Shown here: piece by piece, positions 52,188 to 52,858 of the stretch
Position numbering within the stretch: the stretch's first letter is position 1
Layout of the letters: the number at the start of each line of letters is the position of its first letter
NCBI GenBank assembly: GCA_937891465.1
Contig: CALAHF010000039.1
Span: 1-52,858, forward strand
Direction: 5' to 3'
DNA from: an uncultured Verrucomicrobiales bacterium
Lineage (GTDB): Bacteria; Verrucomicrobiota; Verrucomicrobiia; Verrucomicrobiales; DEV007
DNA length: 52,858 nucleotides
Notes under the pieces: model-generated
Told to the model about the DNA's origin: nothing
Databases searched by the model: none
Seen by the model: only the letters and a program-made list of their open reading frames with translations
Made by a program: the position numbers and the translations under genes

Positions 52188-52858
52188 TCAGGTCGTGTCG
52201 CTGACCCGTGTTTTGATGACCTTCAAATCGATCTGTTTATCACGGTATTGAATTTCAAAAATCGTTCCTTCTTCGGTAGTTAAGGTATCTTGAGCATTCG
52301 TGAAGCGGCCCGAAATTGAGCTTGCTTCGATCAGTGAAAGTATCTGATTTGTTTGGAATGTAGCGTGTTTGGACACTGAAATTTTCAATTTACCCGAAAG
52401 GTGAGATTCGCCATCAACTAGTAGCGGGGCCGATTCTTCACCTGTGATTTCGATGGCGAGGATTGCACCTTCGGACTGGTGAAAATTGCGACTGACGTGA
52501 AGGACTGGTGATTTTCCTGATTTTGTGGCGGCCACCGAAACGGTTCCTTTGTTGTAAACGACGGCGTCGATTTTTCCAGATCCCTTGATGGTTGCGCCTT
52601 CGTGAACATCAATCCAGCGAAGGGATGAAATCGTGCCGCCATCAACGGTGATAACAGCATTGTCCTTCAGCCGAATTTCATTTCGGCCAGTGAGATTGAT
52701 ATTCGATCCAAGGGCGAGTTCGATTGGCACCGTCCCCCAGATTTCCAGTCCGAGAAATCCGAGATTTTTGTCAGCGGTAATTTTTGCAGGTGTTTTGTCG
52801 CGATGTTCGATTGTTGCTGTCCACGAAAGTTGAGGGCCGCCTTTTTCTTCGATGTAGG
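52188..52858 (-). CDS. C-terminal part of a secreted surface protein, beta-solenoid type (cut by window edge)
   Basis: The frame is open from the window edge to the TGA at 52188 and covers about 222 residues; the start is outside the window. The visible part shows repeated short strands with Gly and Asn turns (NINLTGRNEIRLKDNAVITV, then WIDVHEGATIKGSGKIDAVV, NKGTVSVAATKSGKSPVLHV) and an end domain (GKLKISVSKHATFQTNQILS). The order 'GSGKI-x-x-x-V-N-KGTV' then 'SP-L-V-x-x-x-x-Q-x-x-G' resembles the last domain of autotransporter-like or planctomycete/verrucomicrobial cell-surface beta-helix proteins. No anchor or barrel is seen. It would be secreted, but the signal peptide lies outside. Confidence 0.6.
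   Translation of the reverse strand, partial: YIEEKGGPQLSWTATIEHRDKTPAKITADKNLGFLGLEIWGTVPIELALGSNINLTGRNEIRLKDNAVITVDGGTISSLRWIDVHEGATIKGSGKIDAVVYNKGTVSVAATKSGKSPVLHVSRNFHQSEGAILAIEITGEESAPLLVDGESHLSGKLKISVSKHATFQTNQILSLIEASSISGRFTNAQDTLTTEEGTIFEIQYRDKQIDLKVIKTRVSDTT

Overview
The window looks like a chromosomal segment of a Verrucomicrobiota bacterium. The best evidence is a 51-residue protein at 38631-38786 that matches the Chlamydiae/Verrucomicrobia/Planctomycetes 'small basic protein' family. It is backed by a planctomycete/verrucomicrobial-type (PVC) sugar-dehydrogenase/cytochrome c protein, a DUF1080 protein, an SHD1-like secreted protein, a one-piece SecDF and many secreted sulfatase/glycosidase-type enzymes. 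All calls were made by reading the sequence; no database was searched.

Layout. 0.1-9.3 kb: AAA ATPase, patatin-type outer-membrane protein, moaC, and the classical tgt-yajC-secDF export cluster. 9.4-17.7 kb: secreted SH3-like protein, deoB, a 246-bp inverted-repeat element, the PVC dehydrogenase, two tandem secretin-like paralogues and small genes. 17.7-26 kb: a 5'-truncated glycosyltransferase overlapping a PIG-L deacetylase frame that has no normal start codon, SGNH hydrolase, lactonase, gcvT, gatA-gatC, Fe-dependent alcohol dehydrogenase and a sulfatase remnant. 26.4-37.9 kb: a sugar-utilisation operon consisting of a divergent XylR-like regulator, then galactokinase, periplasmic mutarotase, a vSGLT-like galactose symporter, a GH127 enzyme, a sulfatase and a six-hairpin glycosidase-like protein. 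Together they could release, import and phosphorylate galactose (and perhaps release L-arabinofuranose) from a sulfated galactan or arabinogalactan. 37.9-44.3 kb: rluB coupled to the small basic protein, DUF1080 protein, an unusual P-loop protein behind a near-consensus promoter, YggU-like protein, SpmA-SpmB fusion. 44.5-48.2 kb: selB and two secreted-protein genes whose frames are interrupted only by TGA. 48.3-52 kb: a phosphonate/phosphate-type ABC importer (phnD-phnC-phnE-phnE). The right edge cuts a surface protein.

Two signals deserve most attention. (1) A family of short palindromic repeats (core AATAGGGTTGGTTCG) occurs at five loci. At two of them a long version is inserted in frame inside unrelated proteins (the PVC dehydrogenase and one PhnE), giving related peptides of roughly 40-55 residues. 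This resembles the protein-invading palindromic elements known from Rickettsia. (2) selB lies next to two frames with in-frame TGA codons, each followed by continued coding sequence and by a hairpin with a G/U-containing loop at SECIS-like spacing. They are either undescribed selenoproteins or a cluster of recent nonsense mutations.
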